Shown: positions 1 to 9,277, counted from the stretch's first letter. The stretch: DNA of 47,637 nucleotides from Rhodospirillales bacterium (GCA_025458035.1 JALOTH010000002.1:1-47637), one strand, 5' to 3'. The notes: generated by a model not told the origin, from the sequence alone. Program-made: numbers and translations.

Positions 1-29
1 CCCGGAAGGCCGAACAGGTCCTCGAATGA
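1..29 (+). CDS. Possible C-terminal tail of a gene entering from the left edge
   Basis: Reading from base 3, the codons give RKAEQVLE followed by TGA at 27-29, a protein-like charged C-terminus. Another frame is also open from the edge and stops at 77-79, overlapping the cyclase start as ATGA, but its translation is proline- and arginine-rich and less protein-like. Too little is present to name a product or to be sure which frame is real. Confidence 0.25.
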
Positions 30-75
30 AGCCGCTGACGCGCCTCCGCCGCAGCCCAGCCGCGGGTGCGGATCG

Positions 76-1824
76 ATGATCTGCACCCGCCTTCGCCCGC
101 CTCACTCCCTGTTCGGAAAGTACTTCCTCGTCCTGTTCGCGGCCGTGGTGGTGCCCTTGCTCGCGGCGGGAGCGAGCGAAGCCTGGTTCGGCTATCGGGA
201 CCAGCGCGCGCACCTCGACGCCCAGCTCGGCGCCGAGGCGCGGCTTGCCGCCGTGCGAATCCAGGATTTCATCGAGGGCATCAAGGATCAACTCGCCTGG
301 GCGGTGCAGTTGCCCTGGGAAGAAGGCCCCGACGAGCGCCACCGGATCGACGCCGTCCGTCTGCTGCGCCGAGTTCCCGCCGTGACAAGCCTCACCCTCG
401 TCGACGGCAACGGGTGGGAGAGGCTCTACGTCTCGCGGGTCAGCCTGAATCGCACGGAGAGTGGCATCGATCGCTCGGGCGACCCGGCGGTTGCGGGAGC
501 GCGGTCGGCACAGGTTTGGTACGGACCCGTCACTTTCCACCGCGGATCCGAGCCGTTCATGACCATCGCGGTCGCCGGCAACCGGGCGGCGGTCGGCATC
601 GTTATCGCCGAGATCAACTTGAAGCTGATCTGGGACGTCATCGCCAGCATTCGCATCGGCGATAGCGGGCGAGCGTTCGTGCTCGACCGGCCGGGCCGCA
701 TCATCGCTCACCCGGACATCAGCATGGTGCTCCGGGGCGAGGACGATCCGGCGGCACAACCGTTGCGGGCGCTGCGGGACGTCATCGAAGCGCAGGGCGG
801 GGCGGCGATGGGGAAGGATACGGCGGGACGCACGGTCATGGCGGCGATGGCGCCGGTGCGCGGCGTCGATTGGAGCGTGCTCGTTCATCAGCCGATCGCC
901 GAAGCGCTCCGGCCCATCTATGACGCCCTGTGGCGCACCGGCGGTCTGCTCCTCGGCGGCGCGATCTTTGCCGGAGCGCTCGCCTACTGGCTGGCCGCGC
1001 GCATGACCCGGCCGATCCGCCTTCTCGAGGAAGGCGCCCGGCGCATCGGCGCCGGCCAGTTCGACCACCGAATCGAGATTGCGACCAGCGACGAACTGGC
1101 ACGGCTGGCCAACCGATTCAACGAAATGGCCGGCGAGCTCGCCCTCTCGCAGGAACGGTCGGAGCGCATCAGCCGGCTGAAGCGCTTCCTCGCGCCGCAG
1201 GTGGCGGAGCTGATCGACGGGGCGGGCGACGGCAGCGTCCTTGACAGCCAGCGCGTCGACGTTGCCGTCGTCTTCGGCGACCTGCGCGGCTTCACGGCGT
1301 TCTCCGCCCGCGCCACGCCCGAAGCGATCATGGGCGTGCTCGGGGAGTACTACGAAGCGCTCGGCGCCGTCGTCGCCCGGCACGAGGGCACACTGACGAA
1401 CTTCTCCGGTGACGGACTGATGGTGCTGGTCAACGCGCCGGTACCGTGCCCGGACCCGGCGTTGCGTGCGGTCGAGATGGCGATCGACATGCAACGGGCG
1501 GCGCAGGCCTTGATCCGAGAGTGGCGCGAGCAGGACCACGCCCTCGGCTTCGGCGCTGGCCTTGCGATGGGCCCTGCTACCGTCGGGCGAGTGGGGTCCG
1601 AGAGCCGCCTTGACTACACCGCCGTCGGCAGCGTGGTGAACCTGGCCTCGCGCCTGTGTTCGTGCGCCGAGGACGGACAGGTCCTGATCGACGCCGTCGC
1701 GGCGGGACAGGTTGATGGGCGGGTGCCGCTGGTCGCGCTCGGCGCGCGCGAACTCAAGGGGTTCGATGAGCCGGCCGAAATCTACGCCGTGGATGACGGC
1801 AAGGAGCGCGGCGCGGGCGTGTGA
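76..1824 (+). CDS. Membrane class III adenylate/guanylate cyclase with periplasmic dCache-like sensor and HAMP domain
   Basis: A 582-residue protein that should make a cyclic nucleotide, probably cAMP, in response to an extracytoplasmic signal. Transmembrane segments lie at about residues 16-36 and 289-308. Between them is a roughly 250-residue dCache-like sensor with GDSGRAFVLDRPGRIIAHP near 195-213. A HAMP domain (about 309-361) leads to the cyclase domain (about 392-575). The metal-binding aspartates are D402 (FGDLRGFT) and D446 (FSGDG). D513-Y-T515 sits at the purine-selecting site, and N522 and R526 lie in VNLASRL. The lysine usual before the second aspartate is Asn (N442), as in some bacterial subfamilies. 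The frame is open upstream of the ATG at 76, so the start is likely but not proven. It converges on the tad operon with a 29-base gap containing the palindrome GGCGGGCCCGCC at 1842-1853. Confidence 0.9.
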   Translation: MICTRLRPPHSLFGKYFLVLFAAVVVPLLAAGASEAWFGYRDQRAHLDAQLGAEARLAAVRIQDFIEGIKDQLAWAVQLPWEEGPDERHRIDAVRLLRRVPAVTSLTLVDGNGWERLYVSRVSLNRTESGIDRSGDPAVAGARSAQVWYGPVTFHRGSEPFMTIAVAGNRAAVGIVIAEINLKLIWDVIASIRIGDSGRAFVLDRPGRIIAHPDISMVLRGEDDPAAQPLRALRDVIEAQGGAAMGKDTAGRTVMAAMAPVRGVDWSVLVHQPIAEALRPIYDALWRTGGLLLGGAIFAGALAYWLAARMTRPIRLLEEGARRIGAGQFDHRIEIATSDELARLANRFNEMAGELALSQERSERISRLKRFLAPQVAELIDGAGDGSVLDSQRVDVAVVFGDLRGFTAFSARATPEAIMGVLGEYYEALGAVVARHEGTLTNFSGDGLMVLVNAPVPCPDPALRAVEMAIDMQRAAQALIREWREQDHALGFGAGLAMGPATVGRVGSESRLDYTAVGSVVNLASRLCSCAEDGQVLIDAVAAGQVDGRVPLVALGARELKGFDEPAEIYAVDDGKERGAGV

Positions 1825-1853
1825 CGCGGCGCGTGCGCGGCGGCGGGCCCGCC

Positions 1854-2831
1854 CTAAATCTCGAAGCGGATCATCTTGGCCATGACGGCGGCGGCGGTGA
1901 GCAGGGAGACGATGCCGCCGCCGAGCAGCACCTGCCCGCGCGGATCGGAGTAAAGCACGGCGGCATAGTCCGGGTTGATCGTGTTGATGATGGCGAACAT
2001 GCCGACTGGCAGCGCACCGAGGATGTAGGCGCTCGCCTTCGCTTCCGAGGACATCGCCTTGATCTTCAACTTCATCTGCCGGCGGCCACGCAGCAGATCG
2101 CCGAGGTTGTTGAGGCTCTCGGCGAGGTTGCCGCCGGTCTCCCGCTGGATGGACAGGGTAATCACGAAGAACTTGAACTCGGGGATATCGAGGCGCTGCG
2201 CCGCCTCCAGCAGCACCGTCTCCGGCTGACTGCCGAGGCGGATGTGATCGCTGATGCGGCGGAACTCGGTGCCCACCGGTGCCGGCAGTTCCTGGCCGAC
2301 GACCGCCATCGTTTCCGTGATCGGCAGGCCCGATTTGACGCCCCGCACCATCAGGCCGACCGCTTCGGGGAAGCCGGCGGTGAACGCGGCGCGCCGCCGC
2401 GCCGCGATGAGGCCGGTGCCGAGGTGAGGCAGGAGAACGCCGGCGGCGAGGCCGCCGAGAGCCGCCGCCACCAGCGGCAGACCGGCGGCCAGCTTGAGGG
2501 CGCCCGCGGCAATGATGGCGACGAGCGCGCAGATCAGCGCATAGGTGCCGACGGAGACGTCATGGCCGGTGCGGGCGAGGCGGTTGCGGATGGCCGACTG
2601 ATTGGGCAGCAGCCGCTCCGCCAGTGCCTCGATCAGGGGCATGGTCGATTTCCGGGTGCGGAGCAGACTGTCGCCGCGTCCGCCGGCCGCCGTGCCAGCC
2701 GCCTCGCCGGCCGGCCGCCGCATCGCCTTTGCCCGCTGCCGGAGCCGGCGGGCGTTGCTGTCGCCAAGCGCGGCCACGGCCAGCAGCAGCGCCAGCGCGC
2801 CGGAGACGCCGGCGATCACCAGCGTGTTCAT
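1854..2831 (-). CDS. tadB: Flp pilus assembly inner-membrane platform protein TadB (type II secretion F domain)
   Basis: A 325-residue polytopic inner-membrane protein expected to form the platform on which the TadA ATPase drives Flp pilin assembly. It has an N-terminal hydrophobic segment (about 4-22), a hydrophobic pair around 95-135, a cytoplasmic T2SSF domain with the IQRETGGNLAESL signature near 225-240, and two C-terminal membrane segments. IRNRLARTGHDV near 80 resembles TadB more than its paralogue TadC. The start ATG overlaps the TadA stop as ATGA, implying translational coupling. It is the last gene of the operon; the TadC partner usually found next is absent. Confidence 0.9.
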   Translation of the reverse strand: MNTLVIAGVSGALALLLAVAALGDSNARRLRQRAKAMRRPAGEAAGTAAGGRGDSLLRTRKSTMPLIEALAERLLPNQSAIRNRLARTGHDVSVGTYALICALVAIIAAGALKLAAGLPLVAAALGGLAAGVLLPHLGTGLIAARRRAAFTAGFPEAVGLMVRGVKSGLPITETMAVVGQELPAPVGTEFRRISDHIRLGSQPETVLLEAAQRLDIPEFKFFVITLSIQRETGGNLAESLNNLGDLLRGRRQMKLKIKAMSSEAKASAYILGALPVGMFAIINTINPDYAAVLYSDPRGQVLLGGGIVSLLTAAAVMAKMIRFEI

Positions 2832-4369
2832 CGGGTTTCATCCGCCGCCGAGTTGATCGCATCGAGCAGCGATCGATGCAGGCCAAAGTATTCGGCGCGC
2901 TGCGTGAAATGTGGGCGCAGACCCGAGCAGCGGAATCGCCCGATGAGGCTGCCATTGGCGTCCTCACCCTGAAATTCATAGGTAAACAGGTCCTGGGTCG
3001 TCACGATGTCACCTTCCATGCCGACGATTTCGGTGATGTACGTGATCCGGCGCATGCCGTCGCGCATGCGCGCGATCTGCACGATCATGTTGACGGCGCC
3101 GACGATCTGCGAGCGCACCGCCTCGTTCGGCAGCTTGACGCCGGTCATCGCCACCATGTTTTCCAGCCGCGTCAGCGCTTCGCGCGGCCGGTTGGCATGG
3201 ATCGTCGCCATCGATCCGTCGTGGCCGGTGTTCATCGCCTGCAGCATGTCGAGGGCTTCGGCGCTGCGGATTTCGCCGAGGATGATGCGGTCCGGGCGCA
3301 TGCGCAGGGCGTTCTTCACCAGCTCGCGCTGGGTAATCTCACCCTGGCCTTCGAGGTTGGCGGGGCGCGTTTCAAGGCGGACCACATGCGGCTGCTGCAA
3401 TTGTAACTCGGCCGCGTCCTCGATGGTCACCACCCGCTCGCCGGGATCGATCATGCGCGACAGGGCGTTGAGCAACGTCGTCTTGCCCGATCCGGTACCG
3501 CCGGAGATCAGGATGTTGAGGCGGCAGCGGCCAGCAATGCGCAACACCGTCGCCATTTGCGGCGACAGGTTGCGGTTCCGCTCCATCGCGTCGAGGGTGA
3601 TCTTCTGTTTGGCGAACTTGCGGATGGAGACCGAAGGCCCGTCCAGGGCAAGGGGCGGAATGATGATGTTGACGCGCGAGCCGTCGGCGAGACGGGCATC
3701 GCACAACGGCGTCATCTCATCAATGCGGCGGCCGATACGGCTGACAATGCGCGTGCAGATGCCCATCAGGTGCTGATCGTTGCGGAACGTCACCTCCGAC
3801 AGGACCAGTTTGCCCTTGCGCTCGACGTAAACCTGCTTCGCGCCGTTGATCATGATGTCGGTGACGGACTCATCGGCGAGCAGCGGTTCCAGTGGTCCGA
3901 GGCCCAGCATGTCATCGAGCAGCTGGCCGACCAGGTCCTGCTGTTCGCTGAGGTTGAGGTTGACTTTGATCTCGGTGAGGATCTCGGCCACGATTTCGCT
4001 GATCTGCCGGCGCAGCTCGTCCACCGGCATGGCGACGGCCCGGCCGACGTCGATCCGTTCCATCAGCAGCGGTGTCAGCCGCTGCTTGGTGCTTTCGATG
4101 AGATCGCGGCCCGGGCTGCCGGCGGCGGTCCCGGCCCGCGGTGCCGGCGCGAACGTCTCGCCGTCGCTGGGGCGAGGCGCATCGGCCTCTGCACCGCTGA
4201 CGCCGCTATCGGCGAGCGATACCGCTGCCGCTTCCGCAAACGGCGCTGTCGGCGACGCCACAGCGGGACAGGGCGCCGTGGCGGCCGGCTCAATGCCGAC
4301 GGTGGCCGGTTGGCCTTCGTCCGCGTCGGTGACGATCGCCAGCGGGGTACCGCGCCGCCGGCCGAACAT
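2828..4369 (-). CDS. cpaF: Flp pilus secretion ATPase CpaF/TadA
   Basis: A 513-residue hexameric secretion ATPase of the GspE/VirB11 superfamily that powers Flp pilus polymerisation. The first ~90 residues are low-complexity Ala/Pro. An N-terminal helical domain follows (about 90-260), with LLADESVTDIMINGAKQVYV near 163-182. The RecA-like core has Walker A GGTGSGKTT at 290-298, an Asp box (TIEDAAEL) and Walker B-like RPDRIILGEIR. It directly abuts the cpaE stop (no gap) and overlaps tadB, so all three are probably translated from one message. Confidence 0.95.
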   Translation of the reverse strand: MFGRRRGTPLAIVTDADEGQPATVGIEPAATAPCPAVASPTAPFAEAAAVSLADSGVSGAEADAPRPSDGETFAPAPRAGTAAGSPGRDLIESTKQRLTPLLMERIDVGRAVAMPVDELRRQISEIVAEILTEIKVNLNLSEQQDLVGQLLDDMLGLGPLEPLLADESVTDIMINGAKQVYVERKGKLVLSEVTFRNDQHLMGICTRIVSRIGRRIDEMTPLCDARLADGSRVNIIIPPLALDGPSVSIRKFAKQKITLDAMERNRNLSPQMATVLRIAGRCRLNILISGGTGSGKTTLLNALSRMIDPGERVVTIEDAAELQLQQPHVVRLETRPANLEGQGEITQRELVKNALRMRPDRIILGEIRSAEALDMLQAMNTGHDGSMATIHANRPREALTRLENMVAMTGVKLPNEAVRSQIVGAVNMIVQIARMRDGMRRITYITEIVGMEGDIVTTQDLFTYEFQGEDANGSLIGRFRCSGLRPHFTQRAEYFGLHRSLLDAINSAADETR

Positions 4370-5587
4370 CTACGTCGTCATCCCGAGCCAGCGCTTCCAG
4401 CGCGGGACGGCAAGCGCTGCCGCCGCCGGTCCGCCAAGCTGCGCGGCAAGGGCTTCCAGGCCAGCGCACGGCTTGCTTCTCGCCTTCAGCTTCACCACCG
4501 GCTTGGCCGACGTCATGCTGGAGGCAAACAGTCTGGCATCGAACGGGATGACGTGGCTGACCCTGGCTTCGATGCCCTGTTCGAAGTCCTTGATGCCGAG
4601 TTCGGCCCCGCGCAGGGCGCCGCAGCGGTTCAGAACCACGGACAGGTCCGTTTGTGCCGCGTATTTCTTGAAAAAGGTATGCAGCCGCAAGGTGTCGCGC
4701 ATCCCGACCAAAGTCGGATCGGAAACGATGGCCACCGCCGCCGGCGCGGTGATCAGCGAAAGCTGGGTGCGCGCCGCAAAGCGCGGCAGGTCGATGACGA
4801 TGTGGGTGAAGTCCCGGCGCAGGTGATTGAGGAGCAGTTCCAGCGGCTTTGGGTCGAGAACCACCCGGTTCTCCAGCGATTCTTCGGCGCTCAGCACGAA
4901 GAGATTCTCTTCCACCCGCACCATCGCCCGCTCGATGAACAGGGCGTCGATGCGCGACGGGTTCTCAAGGGCCTCGCGGAAGCCACGGCCCACCTCCAGT
5001 TCGAGGGCGAGCGAGCAGTTGCCGAAGAACAGGTCGAAGTCGACGAGGGCGACGCGGCGGCCCGGCTCCCGCGCCAGAACGGCGGCGATGTTGACGGCGA
5101 CGGTGGTGGCGCCGACGCCGCCACGGGTGCCGACGACGGCGATCAGCCGGCCGATGTCGGCGGGTTTCGCTTCCGCCTCGGGAGCGTGCCGGGCGCGGGT
5201 CAGGGTACCGGCGACGTCGTCGACGGTGACCGGCTTCAAGAGGTAATCCTGGACACCGCAGGAGACCAGTTGACGGAACAGATGGACATCGTTGACGTCG
5301 CCGAGGGCGATGACGTTGGTGCCTTCATCGCACACGTCCGACAGCTCGGCCAGATCCGCAACCGGATCGCTGCGGCCAGCCACGTCCACCAGCAGCAGCT
5401 TCGGCGTGCACGCCTGGCGCAGCAGGCGGACGGTATCTTCGAGGGTGGCGACGGTCACTTCCACGTCGGCCAGGCCGACGGCGCGGGCGGCGCGGGTCAC
5501 CGTCGTGCGGCTGGTCTCGTCGGCAACGAAGCCGGCGAAGGCGCGCTGCCGCGCGCTGGTGGGCGAAGTTGGAGGCGGGGTGCTCAC
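4370..5587 (-). CDS. cpaE: Pilus localisation protein CpaE/TadZ (receiver-like plus ParA/MinD-like ATPase fold)
   Basis: A 405-residue protein that in relatives positions the Tad apparatus at the cell pole. Residues ~15-135 resemble a receiver domain, with D68 in LLLVDV and K118 in DYLLKPV. Residues 147-400 form a MinD/ParA-like domain. Its Walker A, GTRGGVGATT (153-162), lacks both the signature and the catalytic lysine, as in many TadZ proteins, so hydrolysis is doubtful. It starts with GTG at 5587, 13 bases after the cpaD stop. Confidence 0.92.
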   Translation of the reverse strand: MSTPPPTSPTSARQRAFAGFVADETSRTTVTRAARAVGLADVEVTVATLEDTVRLLRQACTPKLLLVDVAGRSDPVADLAELSDVCDEGTNVIALGDVNDVHLFRQLVSCGVQDYLLKPVTVDDVAGTLTRARHAPEAEAKPADIGRLIAVVGTRGGVGATTVAVNIAAVLAREPGRRVALVDFDLFFGNCSLALELEVGRGFREALENPSRIDALFIERAMVRVEENLFVLSAEESLENRVVLDPKPLELLLNHLRRDFTHIVIDLPRFAARTQLSLITAPAAVAIVSDPTLVGMRDTLRLHTFFKKYAAQTDLSVVLNRCGALRGAELGIKDFEQGIEARVSHVIPFDARLFASSMTSAKPVVKLKARSKPCAGLEALAAQLGGPAAAALAVPRWKRWLGMTT

Positions 5588-5600
5588 CGGCGGTCGCTCG

Positions 5601-6356
5601 TCACTTGCCGCTGGCGCCCGATGACGGGAAGATTTCGGAGCTCGCGCTATCGCGGATAAGCTCCTTCGTTTTGTCCTGGCGATAGCGTTCGACCGAACGG
5701 CTCATCACCGTGCCGTCGGCGGGTCCCGGCGTCCGGCCGCGGCTGAGGTCGCTGGGATCGGCCACCATCATGCCGAAGTTGATGGCGGTGGCGCAGCCGA
5801 AGTTGCTCATCGGCCGGTTGCTGAAAGAGTACTGCGGCCAGTCCGACCAGTCGGGGCAGGGCGGCAGAACGGCGACGACGACATCGGCGATCAGGTCGAT
5901 GGTGTCGGGCAATGGCGAGACGCCGCTGTCGACGGTGCCAAGCTGCCACGACCGGCGATTGGCGGCGAGCGCTTGGCCGATGGCGGCGATCCGCTGTTCG
6001 GTCAGCGCGCCGTCGGCTGGACCGGGGACGACGAACACCGGCGGTGCCGCCGCCGCTGCGTCCGCCGCCGGCAGGTGTCCGAGAAACTCCCGGAGAGCGG
6101 CGCGGTGGTCGGCGGCGAGACTGCCTTCGCCGGACGCAAAGCTGACGGTATGGCGGTACTGCAGCCGGCCGGCTTGCGGCTGCGGGATCGGGCGGACGTT
6201 TTCCCAGTCCTCGACTGGCAGGCCGACTCCCTGCATGCCGGAGACGATGGAGGTGCAGCCGGCGACGAGCAGCAGTGGCAGCACCAAGGCGGGCAGCAAG
6301 GAGCGGCAGCGAAGGTCGCGCGAACGGTGGCGATGGCGATGCATGGGCGTGCCCAT
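5601..6356 (-). CDS. cpaD: CpaD-family pilus assembly lipoprotein
   Basis: A 251-residue outer-membrane-associated lipoprotein of the Tad system. A basic N-terminus and hydrophobic stretch end in the lipobox LVAGC near residue 34. The diagnostic CpaD block NFGCATAINFGMMVADPSDL lies near 190-210. It begins two bases after the cpaC stop. Two in-frame ATGs (6356 and 6344) are possible; neither has a well-spaced ribosome site, so coupling to cpaC probably sets initiation. Confidence 0.9.
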   Translation of the reverse strand: MGTPMHRHRHRSRDLRCRSLLPALVLPLLLVAGCTSIVSGMQGVGLPVEDWENVRPIPQPQAGRLQYRHTVSFASGEGSLAADHRAALREFLGHLPAADAAAAAPPVFVVPGPADGALTEQRIAAIGQALAANRRSWQLGTVDSGVSPLPDTIDLIADVVVAVLPPCPDWSDWPQYSFSNRPMSNFGCATAINFGMMVADPSDLSRGRTPGPADGTVMSRSVERYRQDKTKELIRDSASSEIFPSSGASGK

Positions 6357-6358
6357 CC

Positions 6359-7768
6359 TTAATCCAGCACGAAGCCGTGGTTGTCGAAAACGCGGACACC
6401 ATCGGGGCGTACCACCGACGGCGCACCCACCACCGGATTGCGCTTCCAGGTGCCGCCCGGAAAGATCCGCTCCACGTCGTTCGGCGGTGCGAAGCCGTCG
6501 GTGGGCGCGGCGAGCCGCACCGGCGAGGGGCGGGCGATGTAGGGGGTGATGATGATCACCAGCTCGGTTTCCTTGTTCAGGAAGCGGTCCGAGGTGAACA
6601 GGCGGCCAATGATCGGGATATCGGCAAGGCCGGGAAACTTGCGGATGTCGTGCAGGCTGTCGTTGGAGAGCAGCCCGGCGATGGCGAAACTCTGGCCGCT
6701 CGCCAGTTCGACCGTCGTTTCCGCCCGCCGCGTCTGCAGCGCCGGCACCTGGATCACCTCGGTCAGGCCGACCGGCAGGTTGACCGCGCCCTCGTTGCTC
6801 AGCCGGCTGACCTCCGGGCGAACGTGCAGATTGATCCTCTCGTTGCCGATGATCGTCGGCGTGAATGACAACGACACGCCGAACTTCTTGAATTCGATGG
6901 TCACCTGATTGTCGCCCTGCGGCACCAGGATCGGAAACTCGCCGCCAGCGAGGAAACTCGCCGTTTCGCCACTGAGTGCCGTCAGGTTCGGTTCCGCCAG
7001 CAGGGTGATCAGTCCCTCGTCGTCGAGCAGGTCGAGCACGGCATTCAGATTCAAGCCGCCCGGCGTCGCCGAAATCCCGAGCTGGTTGGCGAGAACACCC
7101 GCGAGGGGATTGACGGCGGAAAACAGAAAATCGAAGCCGCTCCCTTCAAAAATCGCTCGCCAGTTGATGCCGAGCTGCTTTTCGATGTCGCGGCTGATCT
7201 CGGCGACCCGCACCCTGAGGTTCACCTGCGTCGGCCCGCTGACGCCGAGGCGATTGATGACGCGGCCGTCCTTGCCGACGATGGCGGCGGCAAAATCACG
7301 GATGTTTTCGGCTGCGGCGGCGTCATTGACCATGCCGTCCAGCACCACCGCGCCTTCCACCGACAGCACGTTGATGTCGACATCGGGATAGAGCGAGCGC
7401 ACCGCCGTCGACAGGCGCGTGAGGTTGTGGGACACGGTGATCGGCACGTTGGCGATCACCGCCTCGCTGGCGTCGACGGCATAGAGCGTCGTCTGGCCCG
7501 GCCGCTTGCCCATGAGGTAGACGAGGCGCGGTGATTTCATCTGGATATCGCAGACCTCGGGGTCAGCGACGAACACGGTGGTTGCCGGGCGGTTCAGACG
7601 CACCACCGTTCCCTTGTTGGCATCGAGGAAGACGCCCGAACCGCTGCCGACCGTCGCCTCCGGCGCCGCCGCCACGGGTGCCGTCGCCGGCGGCATTCCG
7701 GTCATGGCCATCAAGGCCATCAACCCGGCCACCGCCTTTGCGAACCCAGTCACGCAACGCCACTCCAT
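6359..7768 (-). CDS. cpaC: Tad secretin CpaC/RcpA
   Basis: A 469-residue outer-membrane secretin forming the channel for Flp pili. A signal-peptide-like region occupies residues 1-35. It is followed by an N-terminal pilus/BON-like region (about 45-160, with TVVRLNRPATTVFVADPEV) and the secretin domain (about 190-415, ending ADIPIIGRLFTSDRF). The start ATG at 7768 has AGGAGG six bases upstream, the clearest ribosome site in the operon. The gene lies 29 bases after cpaB. Confidence 0.95.
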   Translation of the reverse strand: MEWRCVTGFAKAVAGLMALMAMTGMPPATAPVAAAPEATVGSGSGVFLDANKGTVVRLNRPATTVFVADPEVCDIQMKSPRLVYLMGKRPGQTTLYAVDASEAVIANVPITVSHNLTRLSTAVRSLYPDVDINVLSVEGAVVLDGMVNDAAAAENIRDFAAAIVGKDGRVINRLGVSGPTQVNLRVRVAEISRDIEKQLGINWRAIFEGSGFDFLFSAVNPLAGVLANQLGISATPGGLNLNAVLDLLDDEGLITLLAEPNLTALSGETASFLAGGEFPILVPQGDNQVTIEFKKFGVSLSFTPTIIGNERINLHVRPEVSRLSNEGAVNLPVGLTEVIQVPALQTRRAETTVELASGQSFAIAGLLSNDSLHDIRKFPGLADIPIIGRLFTSDRFLNKETELVIIITPYIARPSPVRLAAPTDGFAPPNDVERIFPGGTWKRNPVVGAPSVVRPDGVRVFDNHGFVLD

Positions 7769-7797
7769 GACGGCCTCCTGCCGGTCAGATCATGCCG

Positions 7798-8721
7798 CTA
7801 ATACTTCACGGTGCTCGCTTCGCCGCCGCGCAGCACGTTGATCCTTGCCGCGCCGACGCTGGAAGCCGGCAGCCCCTGCGGATCGCCCACCATCGACAGA
7901 ATGTCATCACCGCTGGTGTAGCTGCCGCGGCGCCGCGAAGGAGCGGCATCCGCTTGCGCTGCTGCCTGTGCCGCCTCGACCTGCCGCGTGAGTTCCACCA
8001 TGTCCATTTCCTGGCGGCCGAGGCTGCGCAGGCTCAGCGAAAGCTCCCCGAATTCGAGGGCGACGGCGATCTTTTCCGCCTGCTTCGGCATCACCTCGAG
8101 GGTCGCCGTCCTGGCCACCTTCGCCTGGTTACCCTCGTTGTGGACCGCCTGGTCGATGCCAAGAACGCGCACGTCGGTGAGCAGCGTCTGGCTGAAATAG
8201 CGCACCTCGTTCACCGCCGTTTCCGCATCGGCGTTGACGATCTCGCGTTTGAACGTCAGCAGCACGTCGACGTAATCCCCTGGAAAGACAAAGCCGCTAA
8301 CCCCCCGGGTGGCGTCGATCGGCACGCTGACCGCACGCTTGCCAGGTTCGACCACGGCGGCAAGGAAACCCTGGTCTCCGGGATGCACGACGCGCTCCTT
8401 GGTCAACGGTTCGCCCGGAAACATGCGAGTGCGGACAACGGCGCCGGCGAGATCGCTTTCCGACGTCGTGCCCTTCACCAGGTAGCCGGCGACGACACTG
8501 TCTTCCGGCCAAGATTTCCACACCAAGTGTTCAGGTTTGATGAACGCGCCGGTGGTCAGTTCCTGTTTGACCACGAGAATGTCGATGGTCGGCAGCGCGG
8601 GCCGTGCCTCGGGGGGGGCTTCGGCAACCGGCGCCTGCTGTTCCGCCAGCCACGACTGCACGGACCAGGCGGTGACGCCGGCGAGCGCCAGGGCGGCAAC
8701 GAGCACCAGTTTCGGGTTCAT
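7798..8721 (-). CDS. cpaB: Flp pilus assembly protein CpaB/RcpC with SAF domain
   Basis: A 307-residue periplasmic protein with one N-terminal membrane anchor (about 4-24). It is followed by an SAF-like domain (residues ~47-115, DILVVKQELTTGAFIKPEHL) and the RcpC/CpaB domain with GVSGFVFPGDYVDVLLT near 140-157. In known systems it works with the CpaC secretin and may bind peptidoglycan. The gene follows cpaA after 43 bases and is transcribed with the rest of the locus. Confidence 0.93.
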   Translation of the reverse strand: MNPKLVLVAALALAGVTAWSVQSWLAEQQAPVAEAPPEARPALPTIDILVVKQELTTGAFIKPEHLVWKSWPEDSVVAGYLVKGTTSESDLAGAVVRTRMFPGEPLTKERVVHPGDQGFLAAVVEPGKRAVSVPIDATRGVSGFVFPGDYVDVLLTFKREIVNADAETAVNEVRYFSQTLLTDVRVLGIDQAVHNEGNQAKVARTATLEVMPKQAEKIAVALEFGELSLSLRSLGRQEMDMVELTRQVEAAQAAAQADAAPSRRRGSYTSGDDILSMVGDPQGLPASSVGAARINVLRGGEASTVKY

Positions 8722-8764
8722 CGGCGGGGGGCATCCTTGGCAAGGGAGATGGTGGCGAGCGGCC

Positions 8765-9277
8765 TCATGCGGCGGACAGCAGCCGGCCGCCGATGGTCAG
8801 CGCCGCCGCCCCGGCAATGGCGACGCCATAGGGGATTTGACGGCCGAGCATGACATCACCGACCGCCGGCAGCCGCAGCCAGGCGGACGCGCAGGCGATG
8901 GGAAAGCGCAGCGGCGAGATCATCAGCATCGCCATCGCGCCGCCGATGAGGCCGGTATAAACGAGCGTCGGCAGGATCAGGTCGGGGCCGGCCCACAGGG
9001 CGACGACGGTGAGCAGCTTGATGTCGCCGCCGCCGATGCGGCCGGTGGCGAAGGCGGCGAGACCGACGACGAAGACGACGCCGGCAACGCCGAGGCCCGG
9101 CAGCCAGGCGGTCGCGGGCGCCGTCGCCGCATGCAGGGGATAGAGCGCGAGCAGCGCCAGCGACAGCCCGTTGGGGATGCGCAGGCTGCGCATGTCGTGG
9201 GCGGCAATGGCTGCGAGGAGGATAAAGAAGGCGATGGCGATGGTGGCGGCGACGGGATCGACGTTCGGTAAGGGCAT
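8765..9277 (-). CDS. cpaA: Prepilin peptidase CpaA/TadV (A24 family)
   Basis: A 170-residue integral membrane aspartyl protease that cleaves the Flp prepilin after its leader glycine. It is a minimal A24 enzyme without the N-methylation domain. The two catalytic aspartates are in AAHDMRSLRIPNG (near 28) and GGGDIKLL (near 85), on cytoplasmic faces of helices. It is separated from its substrate gene flp by an unusually long 347-base gap, so it is probably expressed at a lower level than the pilin. Confidence 0.93.
   Translation of the reverse strand: MPLPNVDPVAATIAIAFFILLAAIAAHDMRSLRIPNGLSLALLALYPLHAATAPATAWLPGLGVAGVVFVVGLAAFATGRIGGGDIKLLTVVALWAGPDLILPTLVYTGLIGGAMAMLMISPLRFPIACASAWLRLPAVGDVMLGRQIPYGVAIAGAAALTIGGRLLSAA

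Noticed and set aside
26-79. Short ATG frame overlapping the cyclase start as ATGA
   Set aside because: The 17-residue translation is Arg/Pro-rich. It could instead be the end of a longer gene from outside the window, which cannot be judged here.
1842-1853. GGCGGGCCCGCC palindrome as a bidirectional terminator between the cyclase and tadB
   Set aside because: With a loop allowed, the stem is only about four base pairs and there is no U-run on either side.
3557-5659. A 700-codon open frame on the plus strand antisense to cpaF and cpaE
   Set aside because: It is the mirror of two clear Tad genes in GC-rich DNA. Its translation is Asp/Arg/Gln-rich low-complexity sequence with no family features.
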